Assembly: GCA_030627905.1 (NCBI GenBank)
Contig: DAOVRZ010000078.1
Coordinates: forward strand, 1-28,951
Direction of reading: 5' to 3'
DNA from: JAGMES01 sp023128035
GTDB lineage: Bacteria > Bacillota > Halanaerobiia > DY22613
Length of the DNA: 28,951 bases
Shown: piece by piece, positions 26,847 through 28,951 of the stretch
How positions within the stretch are numbered: position 1 is the first letter of the stretch
Layout: each line of letters starts with the position of its first letter
Translations under genes and position numbers: made by a program
The notes under the pieces: generated by a model
Told to the model about the DNA's origin: nothing
The model's input: the letters and a program-made list of their open reading frames with translations, nothing else
Database searches by the model: none

Positions 26847-28951
26847 CTAAAACGCTATAAATTTAACTAAACCCTTTGCAAGTTTCCAGTTTTTTGCTTT
26901 TTCTAGGTCGCTTTTAAATAATCTTGCCTTCTCTAAATCTGCTCCACTTAAATTTGCTCCTCTTAAATCTGCTTCACTTAAATCTGCTTCACTTAAATCG
27001 GTTTCTATTAGATTTGCTCTCCTTAAACAAGCTAAGTGTAATTTTGCATTTTGTAAACTTCGCCATAGCGCTTAGAATAATCAATAAAGCCTTTTCTGAG
27101 TTTATAGCTTGTTTATTCTCATCAGCATATGTCGAAATATTCTCTATTCTCTTCATCGGCATACCTTTATGCAGCATAAAGGTAATTAATTTAATTATAG
27201 TACCCTGTAAATTTTCAATATATTCTTTGTTATATCTAAAATTCAACTTTATTTCATTATTTATAAATTTAAATAAATCTATATCTATTTCTATAGGGCC
27301 AAATAGTTTAACCCATTCCATTAAACACTTATCTTGATTCCAACCTCTATCATCATACGATTTTTCATACCTTTCTAGTTCCTCATGAACTAATTTAATT
27401 TTACTCATTATTTTCCTAGCAGTTAAATACTCGCCAAAACTTTTATGGGTAAACTCAAATTTCTTATCAGTAGCCAAATTTCCCTTTTCAGCTTCTCTAA
27501 AATCCTAGTAAATTGTTCAAGCTCAATATTCTTAACAGTGGTATGAGTTTTTTCATAACTCCTATTATATACCTCTTTTAATAAATCATAATAAATTTCA
27601 TTAAGATTTATATCTGTAGAAAAATCAATTTCTCCTCTTTCAAAACTTAATGCTACTAAATAATTTAACAATGGTTGAGCTGTTATTTCGTCTAGATCCA
27701 TTGTTTTTAATTTATCAGGTAAACCATCATATTCATGACCTTTAACCTTTCCATAATTACTCCACCATTTATCTCGTTGGTCTTCTTCTAATAAATCATT
27801 ATCATCTATATATCCTTCATTCTTATCTATATTATATGGAAGTACATACAATACATGTTTTTCTTTTCTAAATTTATTCTTATTCGCCTGAATTATAACC
27901 TCTCGTCCGCTAAGTAATACCTGTAAACGTCTATCCCTCTGATTAATCATTAACAATTCTCTTTGCAAATTATCCACAAAATCATTAGCAACATCAGCTA
28001 GCGCCTTCCCTTGCATAGCCAATTCATCTAAACCATCAAAAATTATTAGTAATTTTTCTTCTTCTAAAGGATCAGAAGATAAACGCTCATTATATCTAAT
28101 GAATTCAGATATTCCATTTCTAAGATCGTCATTAACCTAAAAAAGATGAAGTGGTATAAACAAAACTTTTCTGTTCGCTTTCTCTATCTGTTTTACAGCA
28201 AACATCTTTAAGAAAGATGTTTTCCCATATCCAGGACCACCACTTATGATTCTTAAATTATCTTTTTTATCAGAGCTTTCCAACCAATTTTCTAACTCTT
28301 TTTCTAAGTCTATTACTACTTTCTGACTTCCATTATTCAATCCATTACCTTTAGAAAATTTTTCTACATATCCTATTTTTTATAATAAAAGCCTCTTAAA
28401 GGAATATAGACTTGTCGCAAACCGAAACTCTCAGTAAACATCGGTTCATCTACTTATTTTTTTAACCAAGCATAATAGTGGAGCCATTCTCTTTCCTTTT
28501 TTCCGATTTCATCCCAAGGACTATCAAGTTCCTTAAAAAAGTCTTCTAACTTTCGATAGTGTTCACCATTATTTTTCCATTCTTCCATCAAAGAAAAATT
28601 TAAATATGCAGGAAGTCAATTATATAAATTTAGAGCTTCTTTCTCTGTAAAATTAAATAGTTCTAGAAAATCTATAAAAATTGGCTTTATTTTTTTTATT
28701 AGTTCAAATTCCCTTGGATCTTTAAAAATACTGATATCAATAAATACTTTTTCATTTGATAAAATTTGTTCTAATTTTATAAATTTACTTTGGTTCTCAA
28801 TTATCAAATTAACTGGACAGTTAAAAGTTTTATTTACTTAAGAAACCTGCGACTCCTCATAAAATAAAGGCTCCACCTGCTTATCTTTAATTATTCGACT
28901 TATGCTAAATTTGTTGGTTTTACTAATAAACGAAAAAATGTTCCTTCTTAT
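26847..28951 (-). pseudogene. NACHT NTPase with C-terminal pentapeptide repeats, decayed and cut by the right edge
   Basis: Joined across frames this reads as one STAND-type protein. An N-terminal helical part (about 28460-28951) leads to MFTESFGLRQVYIPLRGFYYKK. Walker A GGPGYGKTS lies at about 28215-28245 and Walker B LLIIFDGLDELA at about 28025-28060. FEFTHKSFGEYLTAR (about 27415-27460) is the usual NACHT C-terminal motif, and A(D/N)LxX pentapeptide repeats (about 26900-27010) precede the stop TAG at 26847-26849. In-frame stops interrupt it at 28838-28840 (TAA), 28616-28618 (TGA), 28454-28456 (TAA) and 28137-28139 (TAG). Frameshifts occur near 28376-28381 (poly-A run), near 27498 and near 27068. 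STAND NTPases of this kind act as stress or anti-phage sensors that oligomerise on activation. With this many lesions no functional product is expected, though the 27423-28022 segment is still open. The true start lies beyond 28951. Confidence 0.9.

Noticed and set aside
26924..27337. Plus-strand open frame coding a Leu-Asn-rich start (LNLLHLNLLLLN)
   Set aside because: It is the antisense of the pentapeptide repeats of the NACHT pseudogene; the repetitive look comes from the repeats on the other strand.
28137..28139. In-frame TAG as a pyrrolysine or readthrough codon
   Set aside because: The same gene also has TAA and TGA stops and three frameshifts, so decay explains it better than recoding.
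28616..28618. In-frame TGA as a selenocysteine codon
   Set aside because: It is surrounded by other lesions, with no conserved redox motif and no hairpin recognised after it.

Overview
The window is A+T-rich DNA with strong GGAGG-type ribosome-binding sites, pointing to a low-GC Bacillota. A radical-SAM/cobalamin domain suggests an anaerobe, perhaps clostridial or halanaerobial; this is inference, as no taxonomic marker gene is present. About 87% of the window is one leftward (minus-strand) non-ribosomal peptide synthetase (NRPS) operon of three genes, the last running off the left edge. To its right lie a divergent Rpn-family gene and the decayed remains of a NACHT NTPase with pentapeptide repeats, which runs off the right edge.

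Right to left along the operon: gene 1 (20030-25327) encodes a half condensation domain, one adenylation (A) domain and a thiolation (T) domain. Its A domain is interrupted twice. Between core motifs A2 and A3 sits a radical SAM domain followed by a B12-binding-type domain, the reverse of the usual order. Between A8 and A9 sits a four-cysteine zinc ribbon plus a PP-loop (adenine nucleotide alpha-hydrolase) domain. These are the two places where embedded methyltransferases are known to interrupt A domains, but the cargo here is different. This is the most likely undescribed system in the window. Gene 2 (7332-19988) reads A-T-C-A-T-C-A-T-C-A-T-E. Gene 3 (1-7335, partial) reads C-A-T-C-A-T-C... 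and starts with a DCL-type C domain that fits the epimerase ending gene 2. Genes 1 and 2 are 41 bp apart; genes 2 and 3 overlap by ATGA.

Hand-read specificity pockets suggest Ile/Val for gene 2 modules 2 and 3 and gene 3 module 1, an epimerised hydrophobic residue (Phe/Leu-like) for gene 2 module 4, and His for gene 3 module 2. The first A domains of genes 1 and 2 are unassigned. The product is therefore probably a hydrophobic, His-containing peptide of at least six or seven residues, one of them possibly modified during loading. No condensation domain is visible between the gene 1 module and the first gene 2 module, so how gene 1 joins the line is open.

The 252-bp gap between the divergent genes carries a promoter candidate for each side and a perfect palindrome inside the NRPS promoter candidate. 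The Rpn gene ends in a clear intrinsic terminator, followed by about 415 bp of AT-rich non-coding DNA with several inverted repeats. The NACHT-pentapeptide pseudogene has at least four in-frame stops and three frameshifts, while more than 25 kb of NRPS sequence is uninterrupted, so the decay is unlikely to be sequencing error.
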